Under the pieces are notes generated by a model. It was not told where the DNA came from. It did not search any database and saw nothing but the letters and a program-made list of their open reading frames with translations. A stretch of 64,000 nt of DNA from assembly GCF_000204055.1 (NCBI RefSeq), contig NW_006768843.1, positions 185,567 to 249,566 on the forward strand, read 5' to 3'. This stretch comes from Melampsora larici-populina 98AG31. Lineage: Eukaryota; Basidiomycota; Pucciniomycetes; Pucciniales; Melampsoraceae. The position numbers and the translations under genes are program-made. Below, piece by piece: positions 23,128-34,881 of this stretch; position 1 is the first letter of the stretch; each line of letters starts with the position of its first letter.

Positions 23128-23918
23128 ATGTTGGTCTCAGTATTGGACAATTCTGAGTCTGATCAATCTGATCAGACTGAGACCAATGACTCAATCATCC
23201 TTCCAGCCCAATCTAGTAAGGGAGCTTCTACCTCTAAGAAGTCCAGAGTCTTGAAAAAGGGTCAATTGTCTCGACAACGTGGCATTACCAAAGGTAAAGT
23301 GCCAGCCATGTTCAAGTCCAAAGCAAAGATTCGATCAACCGGAACAGCTAAGAAGCGCAAGCGTCTTTCTGTTGAGGTCAGTGATTAACTTTTTTTCATC
23401 TTTCTTAAGTTTTATATTTATTTATTTTACATCTTTCATTCTCTAATCTTTCATTTCAACTTGTTTCTTTTTTTTCTTTGAATCTTAGGATGTTGAAGTC
23501 CCAGACTGAATCTACTTAGTCCAAAGCTCAGATGTCAAGATTGTATCATCTGGAGCGTGTCAAGATCAGTGTGCTTGAGTAGGCCAACGGTTTGAGTTTT
23601 ATCACCCCCTAGTCCATGTTAAAAAAGAGGTCTGTGGGGTATCTCTTCTTTTTTTTCCTTAGTCTGATTAGTCTGTTCCCACAAATTCACTTCCTTTGTT
23701 TTTCTTCCTTCATTTCACTTCCTTTGCTTCACTTCCATTGTTTTCAATCCAATTTCCCTTTCAAATCAACAGCCTGGGACCAACCCACGTGGATTCAAAT
23801 GCAGGTCGTGCAATGGCAGGTTTGTTCGCGGCAAGACCAGCAACTATAACCTTTACAGCCACCGTGATGGCACAAAGGATCGACCATCATGCCCAAATTG
23901 ACACCTGGCCATAGAGGC
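23128..23918 (+). pseudogene. hAT-b transposase, N-terminal exons with BED zinc finger
   Basis: The first exon MLVSVLDNSESDQSDQ runs from 23128 and is Ser/Lys-rich (SKGASTSKKSRVLKKGQL). A later exon near 23775-23918 encodes a BED-type finger with CRSCNGRF, YSHRDGTKDRPSC and the following basic residues. A TGA at 23899-23901 falls where the other two hATs here have Arg (CPRRKEA and CTMRHKA); one C-to-T change in CGA explains it. Coding stops at 23918, where hAT-a is inserted, and resumes in the same frame at 29388. Within the intron-rich 5' part a TGA also closes the segment at 23508. Confidence 0.75.
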
Positions 23919-24360
23919 AATGTCGGACCGTTACGCTGAATTACGTTACTCACCAGTTTTTGGATAACATAGTGGTCCAAAAAAATTCTCACACGGCACG
24001 GTGTGTAACGTAACACAAGAGTAACATATTTCATATTGCACGCAACGATACAGACTTGAGAGCGGCGGGAATAAAAAAAAACGTAACGGAGGTGGCCGAG
24101 AAAAAGTGGGAACGCAACGTTTTTTTGGCCTCCACACAAGAAAAATCAGCAAAGAAAAGAAAAAATAGAAAAAACAAGACACTTGGTCACAATTCTTGTT
24201 CAACAAAAAGAAAGTAAAGTATTTATTTTATGATAGCAACGAGGAAAATTGATTTTTTTTTAGATTTAATTTTTTTTATTTGTGAAGCTGAGAAAAGATA
24301 AGAACAGATTTGGGAAATAAATTTGTAATTCGATCGAGTGATTTATTGTGATCAACAAAG

Positions 24361-27300
24361 CTAAGGAGGTGCCTTATCCTTTGCTTTCGTTTTGGCCTTC
24401 TTGACGGATTCTTCCCAAGCTTGGATGACCAAACCAACCTCTTCGTAATCGTCTGTAATAGGAACACCCTCACGTAGCCACAGACAACTGCCAACACACA
24501 TCTCAATGGTGCGAGGGGCCAAACGCCCTCGCACGGCAGTAGCCACATCCGCTGCAGCTGAAAAAGTTTGCTCAAATGCAGCCGATGATCCCGGAGCCGA
24601 TAAGTAGTCTCGTGCTAAAGAAGCCAGTACAGGATACTTGTGTTGATGTTCCTGAAGAGCAACGCAACACATTAGTTAAATGCCCAACAACAGCTCTCTC
24701 AATTCAGGTGTACTGACCTTCCACCATTGAAGAACCGGCTCCGGACCGTTCTCCACACCAGGTGAAACCAAGGGGTCTTCACCCCTCAAATAGAGGTCCA
24801 ACTCACTAGCTACAGATGTGGTTTTGTGAGTCTGATAAAGTCGGTATATATCAGGCACATGGGTTTCAGGCGCTTCGGGATGAGGACTGTCCGGTGTTCC
24901 AGTGGTAACATCCAGTTGAGACTGGCGTTGTGTAAACTGGGTCTTAAGGTATTCGGTAGTGTGGTTGGTTATTGCATGATCCGGTCCAAGGGTGTGATCA
25001 AAGAATCTTAAGCGAAGGGCAGGGTGGCACACCGCGGCCATGAGAAGTGTGTTGCAACCAAGCGCTTCTTCAAAGTATATCTTTGTTCTTTCAATACACG
25101 CATTCAGAAAGGGCTGCATGCGATCGTCAGGTGGAAGTGCCGCAGATTGAGATGACAAAGATGTCAGTAGATTATGATATTCAGCAAGGACCATGCACCC
25201 AGTGGGTGAATTGGACTCCATGTGCTTGGTCAGAGTCTTGAAAGGCTAATCAAAAGCAGCAGTAAACAAAATGCTATGTCAGTAATATGTCATAAGCATG
25301 ACCGAGCGGTGAGAGGGCAGGACTTACTCGCAATTCATCCAACAAATCTCTGACATCTCTCCAGTCGGAAATGGAGAAGAAAGTCTCTTGAAAATACCCA
25401 GATCGTTTCTTAGAAGTTTTCTTATGATTTCTAGACTTCTTCATTTGAGATTTTGCCGCGTCTTCTTTCAACATGTCATCAATAACCTGCTTGACCAAAG
25501 TCGGTGTATCAGGTCAGGCAATAACTTGATCAATAAGTGGTGGACCTACATCACGATTCTCATAGGCTCGCTCCCAGCAGTCCAGACATATATTCCAACG
25601 GATTCCGTGACCTGCAATCAATGAGCGTCCAGGTCCATCACCGTCCGGTCGCTTTCGCCTGGGATCCAATCGTCGGGCGTTCAAATCCTTGCGCCATGCC
25701 GAGGATCGTGTGATTTTCTTCACCACAAAGTCCAGCTGTGACAATATCATTTTATCAATATCAGTTGACTGTTAATGAAGTCATTGAAATACATACGTCT
25801 TGTGTCAAAACCTTCAGTCCAGTCAACTTAGTTTTGGTCGGCTTAGGTATGATATCGATGGCTTCCATGTCCCAGTGTTCATCCTCAGCTTCTTCCGCTG
25901 CTTTTTCCTCAGAATTGCTCAATTCATATTCATCATGTTCCACATCGGACGCTTCGTCAGAGGGTGAGGTTCCAACGAGAATTGCCGGTTCAATATCTTC
26001 TTCATCATCTTGATTTTCTTCGATGGTTGGTAAATCATCTGGTGACGGGAGAAAATCAAAGGACAGAGTGACGCTGATGGTTGGTTGGAAGGCCAAGAGC
26101 TGCTATCCCGGCATTGACAATGAGTCCGATCTTATGACACATGCACTTGATGTGCATGGTCTCAGGATCCCATGAGTAATCCGATGAATATGCATCATGT
26201 TCTTGCAGTTGTTCATGCATCTCAGCGGCTAATGTCACGTTGTTTGACGCCGAATCAGTTGTATGAGCTAGCATGTAATAGTTTAACATTTCATGTCAGC
26301 AAACTTATTGAGCGGATGAAATGAATAGAAATCAAAATGAATAAAAATTGGTTATACAAAAAAATCGATAATGCTTATCTTTTTGTAGATTCCTCCTTTC
26401 TTCAGGACAGTTACCAGAGGCTCTGCAAGCCAAGAGCCCTTGTGATGATGAGCGACTCGTTTGAGGGTGAGATGGCGCAATACATAGTTCCAGTCGTCAT
26501 CGATAAAGCTAGCGACACCTCCAACAAAAGCCCACAAATTACCTTTCACCTTCCAAACGTCATGTGTCAACGTGAACTTTCCAGGAATGGACTATAAGAT
26601 GAAAGAAATAAAAGTAAGAAATATAATATCATCATATAAGCGAATATATCAAACAAAAACATGAGAGAGGATGAAGTTAACTCACCTCGAGCTCACTGTA
26701 GACCGTGTCACGCAGATTAAGGTGGAGATTTTTAGTCTCGTTGGCTGTCCACTTACGGTTGTAAAGTCATGCATCAGCCCGGGCGCAATAGAAAGCTGCC
26801 TGAAGAAGTGGGTCTTCAACTCAAGACCATGGCAAGGCTTGCCGTACCTGCCATAGTGTCAAGAGGCGATTGAATACCTTAATATCAAACTTTGGCATGA
26901 TAGTCACAAAGTTTTCATTGTCGAAACCTTATGGACGTTTGCCATTTTCTTGGCGTCGAGTTCGGCAACACTTGGAGGAAGCTTGCAGCCGCGAGCGATG
27001 GCTTCCTTACGACGGGGGCAACCTACCTTGGACCTCCCAGCCTGATTAGAGCCATCACGGTGGATCTTGAGATTTGATCGAGTCGTCCCGTGACCTTGAC
27101 ATACTTTGTTACACCAGAGACAAGTGTAGTCCAAAGGGACATTTGGATCCTAAACACAAACTCCTATCAGTTGAATTTTGCAAAGGGAACAAGTGAAAGA
27201 TAATATGTATAAGAGACTGGGCCACACTTACATCCTTGTCACCAGCCGTTGGTGCTCCAAAGTATAAAGCTATGTCATCATAATCGTCCTCCTTTGGGTC

Positions 27301-27959
27301 TGGGTTAGTCTTCAATCGTTTTCTGATCCTAGTGTTTTCCTCGTCAGAGTCTTGGCGCAGATCAATGGATGGTCCTTGGCCTGATACTGAGGAAGCAGTG
27401 CTCTACACCAAACCCAAAGGTCCAACCAATTAGCGGAGCTGCTTCAAAAGATACATGTGGATCTAGTACTCACTTTGTTTGGGTTCGATTTTCCGGAAGC
27501 AGCCGTAACCGTTGAAGCAGTGGAAACAGCCTGCAATGATGATAGTCATGTCAGACTTGGGCTTTTGATTGAATGGATGTGATGGGGGTGGTAACTCACG
27601 TGATTTCATTTAGATTGGGTCAGGGAGGTCTTATTCTGATGACTCGCAGGCTTCTTCTGGCTGATATTCTTCTTCTTTTCGTTACCAGTGAGGTTGGACC
27701 TGTGAGGCTGGTTACGGGGAACATGGCTCGAGGCCGTCTCGGAATCTGATATAGAGGTAGTTCGGCCTCGTTTGCGGCCAGTTGGATTGACTGCTGAGCT
27801 TGCAATGGAAGAAGGTAGTTGCAAAGGCAGAAGGAAGAGACCACAACGGCTGTCCTGTGATGGTTGAATCATTCCGGGGTCCAATCGGGCAGGAGTAGTA
27901 ATGTGCGATGTTCGCTGAGGTTGGGATTCATCGGTCTCATACCCAGATGCTCTACTCAT
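24361..27959 (-). pseudogene. hAT-a transposase, nearly full length but with stops
   Basis: The start is MSRASGYETDESQPQ at 27959. In order: a low-complexity N terminus; BED finger (TCLWCNKVCQGHGTT, HRDGSNQ, GCPRRKEAIARG) at 27120-26990; after a frame change, FNRLLTLWQVRQALPWS then a TGA at a conserved position; HDVWKVKGNLWAFVGG and HLTLKRVAHHHKGSW at 26560-26380; TTDSASNN and IKCMCHKIGLIV at 26270-26110 (hAT catalytic region); an acidic insert; LDPRRKR; CMVLAEYHNLL at about 25195; and the C-terminal dimerisation segment YPVLASLARDYLSAPGSSAA with FEQTFSAAADV, ending at 24361. Several in-frame TGA codons and at least one frameshift make it inactive. Confidence 0.85.
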
Positions 27960-28437
27960 GTTGAAAGATATGAGTTGAGACCTGGGAGAATCCAAACGGG
28001 ATGACTAGGGATATCAGAATGAGTTCAAATCAAAAGGAAGGAAGGAAGGATTAGAACCAGAGCGGATTGATGATTACGGAGAAAGTAAGAGAAAACTTAC
28101 ATTAGAAGTCGGAGTGTTGCTATTTGAATCGTTTGACCATCCATTGTTGGGGTTGATGGTTGGTCTGGTGAGTTGATGATGCAACCACTTGGTCACATCA
28201 TCATCTTCCATGATGATCAACCTATTGGTTGATACCTCTTTGATTGTGGTGATTGCCGATATTGGAAAGATAACGCAGGTCGCTCGAAATGACATGTAAC
28301 GTGTCAAATTTGAGCACCAAGACTGTCACATGATTGGTAACGTAGTGACACCTAAAGAAAATACACTCACAAGACGTGCTAACGCACCTGTAAGTCGTAA
28401 TCAAAACTTGGCCCCGACTGATAGCGTAACCCAGTTA

Positions 28438-29328
28438 CACTGCAAAGATAATATATTTTTCCGTGGTGAAAAATGATTGCATTTATTTTAAAATGATTGA
28501 CAAAAAACCATTTCTGAAATTTAGGGCCCAGTTTTAGCCCAAAGTTCTTGGAAAACAGATTGCAGAGAGATACAATGCTGTTTGTCCTTGAACGTTTTTT
28601 TCAAGTTGCTTAGAGTGTTTTACTCAGAAGTAACTCAGCAAGCAATTCCTGATACTCTTTCTGGTTTCTGAAAGCTCACAGCAGTTCAAAAATTCCGGAA
28701 AAATCAGGACAGATCAAAAATGCCCTTTGTAATGTTTGGTGATTTTTTTGTACTTTTTGGTGCCTTTGTCTTGGATATATGCAAGGTATAACACCAAAAG
28801 TTGTTCTCTGTTTTCCAAATAAATTGTGAATGTATTTTGGGTCACCAATGTATCAAATGTGGACGGATTATCCTGAATTTTTTTCCACATAATGGCACAT
28901 CCTTTGTTGTGTTACAAATTTTTTTCTGGGTGGTTTTGGAGCCTTGTACATATGTCAGCATAATATATATAGGCCGTTGCTATTTGCAGCCCACAAGACA
29001 ACCATGTAGGCGCTGGCCAAATTACGCGTTCAACAAAGGGAATGCTATCCTTCACTTATGATTTTTTTTCTGGCTTGTTTGCGTTAATTTTGGAGGCTTA
29101 AATGAGTGCGCAAGTTCTGCATTTCTGTCTATCTTGCCGAAAAATCTGGGAAATCACCAAACAGAGTGCTAGAATCTTTCTATATCCGCCAAAATCTCCT
29201 GCCAGAGAGAAAATCACACAATTTTACTTACCTGATTTTTTCAGATTTTTTGGACCAATATGAAGCATGCCTTTTCAATTGCTGGTTTCAATCATTTTTC
29301 ACCGGAAAAATATATTATCTTTGCAGTG
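28438..29328. mobile_element. 891-bp CACTG-ended (CACTA-like) non-autonomous element
   Basis: The left end CACTGCAAAGATAATATATT and the right end read in reverse complement are identical over 26 bp and then continue to about 42 bp with a 2-bp indel (GTGAAAAATGATTG on both). The flanks are TTA on both sides (28435-28437 and 29329-29331), a 3-bp duplication. Terminal CACTG plus 3-bp duplication fits the CMC/EnSpm superfamily. No transposase inside. It lies within the right end of hAT-a and carries a stray MULE end. Confidence 0.85.
28972..29028 (+). repeat. Solo MULE terminal repeat
   Basis: GGCCGTTGCTATTTGCAGCC, then ACCATGTAGGCGCTGGCCAA, closely matches the first 45-50 bp of the MULE at 18070. 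No matching right end is present before 29328, so this is a truncated MULE end or a captured end sequence. Confidence 0.85.
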
Positions 29329-29387
29329 TTACGGTACGGCGTGATGACGGCCAAAAAGAACGTAACCAGTCCAATGTTGATAGAGGC

Positions 29388-31561
29388 AGGGCTGGTCCTA
29401 CCTTGCACCTGGAAGCAACAGCAAGCCGCTCAGGCCCCTGTTGTAACAGGTAAACTAGGTACTCTGGACAGTTTCTTATCCCAGGCGACTTTCAGTCTTG
29501 ATCTCTTCAACCATGTTATGGTTATATGGATACTACGCCATGCTCTTGCATTCGCTTGATTCAAGGATCCAACACTCCGTGCCGCCTTCAAGCTGTCAAA
29601 TCAACAGGCTACCTTACAAACTCCGAAGTGGGCAGCATCCATGTTGAAATAACTTTATGCCGATCTCAGTATGTCCATCATCAAAGAAATTCATGTAAGT
29701 TACCTACCTTCTTTTCAACTCTATCTTCTTTCCTACTACTTTCGGCTATATCTTCTTTTGTACTACTACTGATCTGAATCAATCTCAATATTGACATTCA
29801 GGACAACAATGCTCAATTCTGTTTGATCCAGGACGTGTGGACTACCAAAGGCAGCAAGTACGCCTTCATTTGTGTTTCAGCCAATTACATCGACAAGCAA
29901 TGGACCTATTGGACAACACATCTTACTCTCAAGCTTGTGGCATGGAATCATTATCGTGTGCTTCTTGCTCAGCCAATCACCCACTTTCTTACAAAGCATG
30001 ATCTTCACAAGAAGATAAGTATTTCTTATTTCTTCACTCCTTCCCAGTGTTCACATACTGACTTTACTTTGTGCTTTTCTTTTTTGACTCTTACTCGTTA
30101 GGTCAAACAACAGACTCTGGCTCATACAACAACACGATGGCCGTTGAGCTCAAAGCCATCTTTGCTAATGCCAAAGATCCGGTCATTTGGGATTCAGATG
30201 CTAATCACATACGTTGTTATGCTCATAAGTTAGGCCTGGTCATGAAAAAAGGCCTCAAGAGCCTTGGTATCAAGACATCAAAATGAAACCTTCAAAGCCC
30301 AACAAAATGTTGATGCCAATACCAATCATTTGTGTTGAAACCACTGACTCAGACAACATCGATGAAAATCATCAGTCCACTTCAGATGAAGATGACTATG
30401 ATATACCCCCTTATGAGCACAAATGCAAATCGGATGATGACGATGATCAAGAAACAGATGATGATATCGAAAACAATACGTGCTCTGTAATTTTTGGGTA
30501 TCAGAAGGTCCGTACATGTTTCTTATTCCCTATGTGTTTTTATCTCAGCTCTTTGTTTACTTACAAAACTATTATGATCATCAGGCTCGGAAGTTTAATA
30601 GCCTTTTATGTCAAAGTGGTGCACGTCAAGGCAAATTCAAAGGCAAGTCCTCCCAGCTTGGCTACCTGGGACCTCAGCCAATTCCACGCTGGGGTTTACA
30701 GTGGAACATCAATCTGGATGTCTCCAACCGATTGTGCTTAGCACGTGATGTAAGTAACCTTAGCTTAGTTTTTTTCTTGCATAGAACTGACCAGCTATTG
30801 TTTTTTCAGGTGGCCAATGCAATTATGACCTCAGATTGTCAGACACAATACTACCAGGGCCTCTCCATTTCTCCTGAAGAATGGGATGCCCTCAAGGTTT
30901 TGAACCAAGTCCTGGAGGTAATTCCAAGAGGTGAATTTGGTTAATTCAATTTTTTGACTGACTCAGTCTGTTTATTCTGTGTAGATCTTCTGTGTGTCAA
31001 CCAAACCTATGGAAGTTGATTTCCATTCAGGTTGCATACTATTACCTGAGTATCATCGTATCATTGTTTCACTTGAGGCAATCAAGGCCTCGACCAAGTC
31101 TGATTCCATACGCAACATGATCAACATTATGCTACCAAAACTCTGCCAATACCAAAGCAAAGCGTCACACTGCGAGTCAGTCATTGTTGCCACTGTTCTC
31201 AACCCTCAACTACGTCTCAAGTTTTTTGAGCTTCACTACCCCAAGTATCTTGAAGATGCTAGATCGGCAGTCAAGAAACACTTCAATGAAGCTTTACACA
31301 CCATCTTCACCTTCTCCTAGTGTTTCCCAACCAATGGAGACACATTTGTACGGTTATGAACTTTTTGTGGCAACTCAATCCTCTGCTGATGGCACTGAGG
31401 CACGCAAAGCTGAACTGCAAAGGTATCTGGATGGCCACGATGCTGTGGAATCTGGTCAAACCCCTCTGGGTTGGTGGAAGGTAAGTTTTCGACTTTTATA
31501 TTTTCTCTCTTGGTTGTTCAGATGGTGATATTAATCTAATGTCTTTTTGCGCTGTAGAACT
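29388..31561 (+). pseudogene. hAT-b transposase, central part
   Basis: It continues the frame broken at 23918: GLVLPCTWKQQQ, then FNHVMVIWILRHALAFA, a TGA (29557-29559), and FKDPTLRAAFKLS. After an intron (GTAAGT about 29695, CAG about 29802) come CLIQDVWTTKGSKYAF and HLTLKLVAWNHYRVLLAQ. After the next intron are TTDSGSYNNTMAVEL and IRCYAHKLGLVMKKGL, then an acidic insert with DDDDDQETDDDIENN. Later exons hold CQTQYYQGLSISPEEWDAL, the segment GCILLPEYHRIIVSL and a final GWWK before the GTAAGT at about 31481. Compared with hAT-a the order and domains are the same. At least TGA and TAA stops and one frame change are present. Confidence 0.85.
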
Positions 31562-33337
31562 CCTACGCTGTGGAGCGTAGGCAGAGCCGAGAGGGGAAGA
31601 AACAACCCAAGGGGAATAAACCACCAAGAGTCGTAACCAAAACGCCGTTAAGCTGCCCTCAAAATACAGTGAGACACTCCTTTGCCAACCTTACTACCAC
31701 CAAAATTAAGCTCCAACCTTGAAAATACCAATCTACAAGCTTTAGTTCAGCTTAAGAATCCCCATAAAGGTTAAACAATTCAAACACAAACTGTAAACAG
31801 ATGTCTTTTACAATGTTTTCCCAATAAAGTTCCTCAAAAAGTTATTCCCGCAGCAAGAGATAAAAAAAGAAACCTTGAAAAATTCCACCTAAACCTTGTT
31901 CCCAAATTCCTACAGATCCCGAAACTACCCTACAAACCCTAGTACCTCCAAAACCCAGCTACTTACACCTGTAACTGCCCCAATCTACCTTAATACCCTA
32001 GGCCAAAANNNNNNNNNNNNNNNNNNNNNNNNNNNNNNNNNNNNNNNNNNNNNNNNNNNNNNNNNNNNNNNNNNNNNNNNNNNNNNNNNNNNNNNNNNNN
32101 NNNNNNNNCACCAATAACACTCCTCAGCAACCCTACAATAAATAAAAGTAAGTCTTTTGTAAAACTCTTGTTTCCTTTTACTCGCGACTTCAACTATCAA
32201 TACGATGAATTAAAGAAAGAAAACTAACATTCAATACCTCACTTGGTTTCTGCTTTCTCTTCTAGAAAGCAACTCGATGACAAAGAAAAAGAAACGTGAA
32301 GAACAATCTCGCTGTGCTAACTCGATAATGATCAAAAATAACTCGATAACGCTCAAAAAAGAAAAAAGAAAACCACAAACACACAATTTCGCGATCAGAC
32401 ACACTCCTCACACACAAAACAATCAAAACCCCTTTTTATACCCAACACCTTGCTCTATCTCAAACCTAACATAACCTAACTGTAAGTCCTTCTTTTGTTT
32501 TCATCATTTCAAACTTCTGACCTCTTCTTGTTTCTAATTGAATCTAATTGAATTGTTTTTCTTTTTTCTTTGTTTTTAGGTCGGTCCGAGTCAAATCGAG
32601 CCTCAGACTCTTATCAATCGATCAATCAATTGCTCGCTTTGTCACCAATTACCTTCATCACTCCCCAAAAATCGATTTTTGATTCTTTGGTAAGTCCTTC
32701 ACTTTCTTCATCTGTATCACATACTAATCCATTCTTCTAAACTCTCTATTCATGTTTTGAATATATTTGTCTCCCTTTCTATCAACTAATCTTAAATTTG
32801 ATTTTCTTCAACTCAATCCTAGGTGAAAGTGGAGATGGTGAAGTTGTTGAAGGAGAAGATCATTGATTGGAGAATTTAAATGTTTGTATATAGTTTCTTT
32901 TTGTTTTGAGTTATGTACTTTTGTCAAGTTTAAATGTTTGAAATAAATTGTTTATGATTCAACAAAAGTAAATAAATACTTTAAGATAAGATAAAAAACT
33001 GAAGTGGAAGAGATTAACATTGAATGATGATGAGTTGAAGTTCTATCAGTGGATTTTTAAATTGATTTAATTATAGAGTTCTTTTGTTTTTTGAGTTTGC
33101 TGTTGTTTTGTTATTTTTAGAAGAGTTTGACAGGTTTAAATAATTGAAGTAGATTGATTGAGTTTGGAGAAATTGAAGATGATAATCAATTTTATTGATA
33201 GGTGGTGACCTTAAAAGACACTTGAAATGAATATTTTGTTATTCTCAGTTTCTTTCTGAATTGCTTGATTGATTGATTGAGTTCTTTCTGCATATATCTT
33301 GGTCTTGGTGCAAACATTTTGATTACCACAGCGCAGG
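31562..33337. mobile_element. Insert with short inverted ends inside hAT-b, containing the assembly gap
   Basis: It separates the intron end (GCTGTAGAACT) from the hAT-b C-terminal exon. The left end CCTACGCTGTGG and the right end in reverse complement CCTGCGCTGTGG match at 11 of 12 positions, with CT on both flanks (possible 2-bp duplication). The left end is also a hairpin by itself (CCTACGCT-GTGG-AGCGTAGG). The inside has no recognisable protein. Two good intron-like units occur at 32479-32580 and 32692-32822, leaving an orphan exon-like block between them. The superfamily cannot be named and the internal gap hides an unknown length. Confidence 0.5.
32009..32108. other. Assembly gap (100 N)
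   Basis: Exactly 100 undetermined bases, the usual placeholder for a gap of unknown size. Distances across it are not reliable. Confidence 0.99.
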
Positions 33338-33684
33338 CTAACGTTTCTAAGTATCCAGTTCTTGCAAGCCTAGCGCGAGATCTCCATTTGGTGTCTGCCA
33401 CGAGCTATGCAGTAGAACAAAGGTTCTCATCTTAGACAAGGGCAGTAAATGCTCTCATGCTTTGTCTTACATTTATGCCTTTGGTAAGAATTCGGTTAAG
33501 GGAAAGGGCAAGGCAAAAGAGATCTAATCCATCGTTCATTTATACTATTTATCTTTACACAGTTTATTCATTTACCTGTTCTTCTCTGCTTAGTTTATTT
33601 CTATTTCTTTACACAGACAGGCATGGCCACGTTTGGTACCGGGAGCGCAGGGTTAGCCTGAGTAGCCTTGCTTCCATAAATTGA
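33338..33684 (+). pseudogene. hAT-b transposase, C-terminal dimerisation exon
   Basis: The plus frame at 33349 reads KYPVLASLARDLHLVSATSY and then AVEQRFSS followed by a TAG, then TRAVNALMLC. This matches the hAT C-terminal motif seen in hAT-a (YPVLASLARDYLSAP) and hAT-c (FPILATLARDYLSILATS). It supplies the part missing after the GWWK exon at 31480, so hAT-b runs from 23128 to here with two large inserts. Confidence 0.8.
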
Positions 33685-33811
33685 ACTCAATTTTTTTCCC
33701 CTTCCAAATTTGACTTACCCAAAGTTGCGCTCTCATCAGGTATTTAGCCTTCTCTTGCTTAATTCACCATTTCTGATCCGGTTCCTCATTAGCTATATCT
33801 TGGATCCCAAT

Positions 33812-34881
33812 CACAGCCCCCATCTACTAGGCCCTGGTAGGCCAGAGCCTACCCCTGACTCCATGAAAGATTCATGACAGATCCAGAAATATTTCAAACT
33901 GACCTCAACATAATATCATATGGGGCCATTTGCCTGTCCGACCACCAAAATTCCAATGTCGTCATATGACATCATAAATCTGTGCACACCTGCTCCTGTA
34001 CTCACCGATCAAGAATATATAGTCTATTAAACTTTATCATGTAGATTGACTGAGTTATTGAGGTTTGAAAAAAATCACGGATAGAAAATACCATTTTTGT
34101 ACTATACACAAGACTGGGATCTTGAATATCTTCAATCTTTGTCAATATACATATACATTGAATTTGATAATATTTTCCGCAACATGTTTCTCCACATTTC
34201 TGTTCCCTACAGCCTTTGTCTATGGGTAGTATTTTTATATGTAATTGTGGATTATATACAGAGGTTGGATTTTCTGAAGTTCTTTGACCTTGAGGCAAAT
34301 TGTGATGAATTTTAGGGCCCAAATTAGGCACGAATAGTCTGATATGCATGCAAATAATAATTTCCAAAAGTTTCTGCCATCAATTTATTTGTATCCTTCC
34401 TAGAATCAAAAAATTGGGGAAAGATTGGACTGCTCATGTAGAATTCACAATTACATATAGAAATATGCATTTTGGACAACGGCTGCAAAAATAAAAAATG
34501 TAGAAACAAGTATTGTACAGTGGAATATGAAATTTATGTTATATGTATGTTGATAAAGATTTAAGATATCCAAGATCCCAGTCTTATGTATAGTACAAAA
34601 ATAGTATTTTTTATCCTTGATTTTTTTTGAAACCTCAATAACTCAGTCAGTTTACATGATAAAGTTTAATAAACTATATATTCTTCATCAGTCAATACAG
34701 GAGCAGGTGTGTACAGATTTACAACGCCATATGATGACATCAGAATTTTGGTAGTTGGACAGGCAAATGGCCCCATATGATTATGTTGAAGTCAGTTTGA
34801 AATCTTTCTGAATCTTTCATGAATCTTTCATGACGCCGAGGTAATCTCTGGCCTGCCAGAGCCTAGTAGCTGGGGGCTGTG
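33812..34881. mobile_element. CACAG-ended fold-back element, copy A
   Basis: Starts CACAGCCCCCATCTACTAGG and ends in the inverse (GCTGGGGGCTGTG), with AAT duplicated on both sides (33809-33811 and 34882-34884). The two arms are inverted copies of each other over roughly 480 bp, including TCATGAAAGATTCATG, GGCCATTTGCCTGTCC and TTTATCATGTA blocks, leaving a short centre. No protein is encoded. Termini CACAG and a 3-bp duplication suggest a non-autonomous relative of the CACTA superfamily. Confidence 0.88.

Larger units (their letters stand above)
23919..29379 (-). mobile_element. hAT-a element inserted into hAT-b
   Basis: Flanked by the 8-bp duplication ATAGAGGC at 23911-23918 and 29380-29387, the canonical hAT length. 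The ends are similar: AATGTCGGACCGTTACGCTG on the left, and CAACATTGGACTGGTTACGT on the right read in reverse complement. Both subterminal regions are rich in GTTACG/CGTAAC motifs, typical of hAT transposase binding. The element holds a decayed minus-strand transposase and, near its right end, an 891-bp CACTA-like insertion. Confidence 0.88.
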
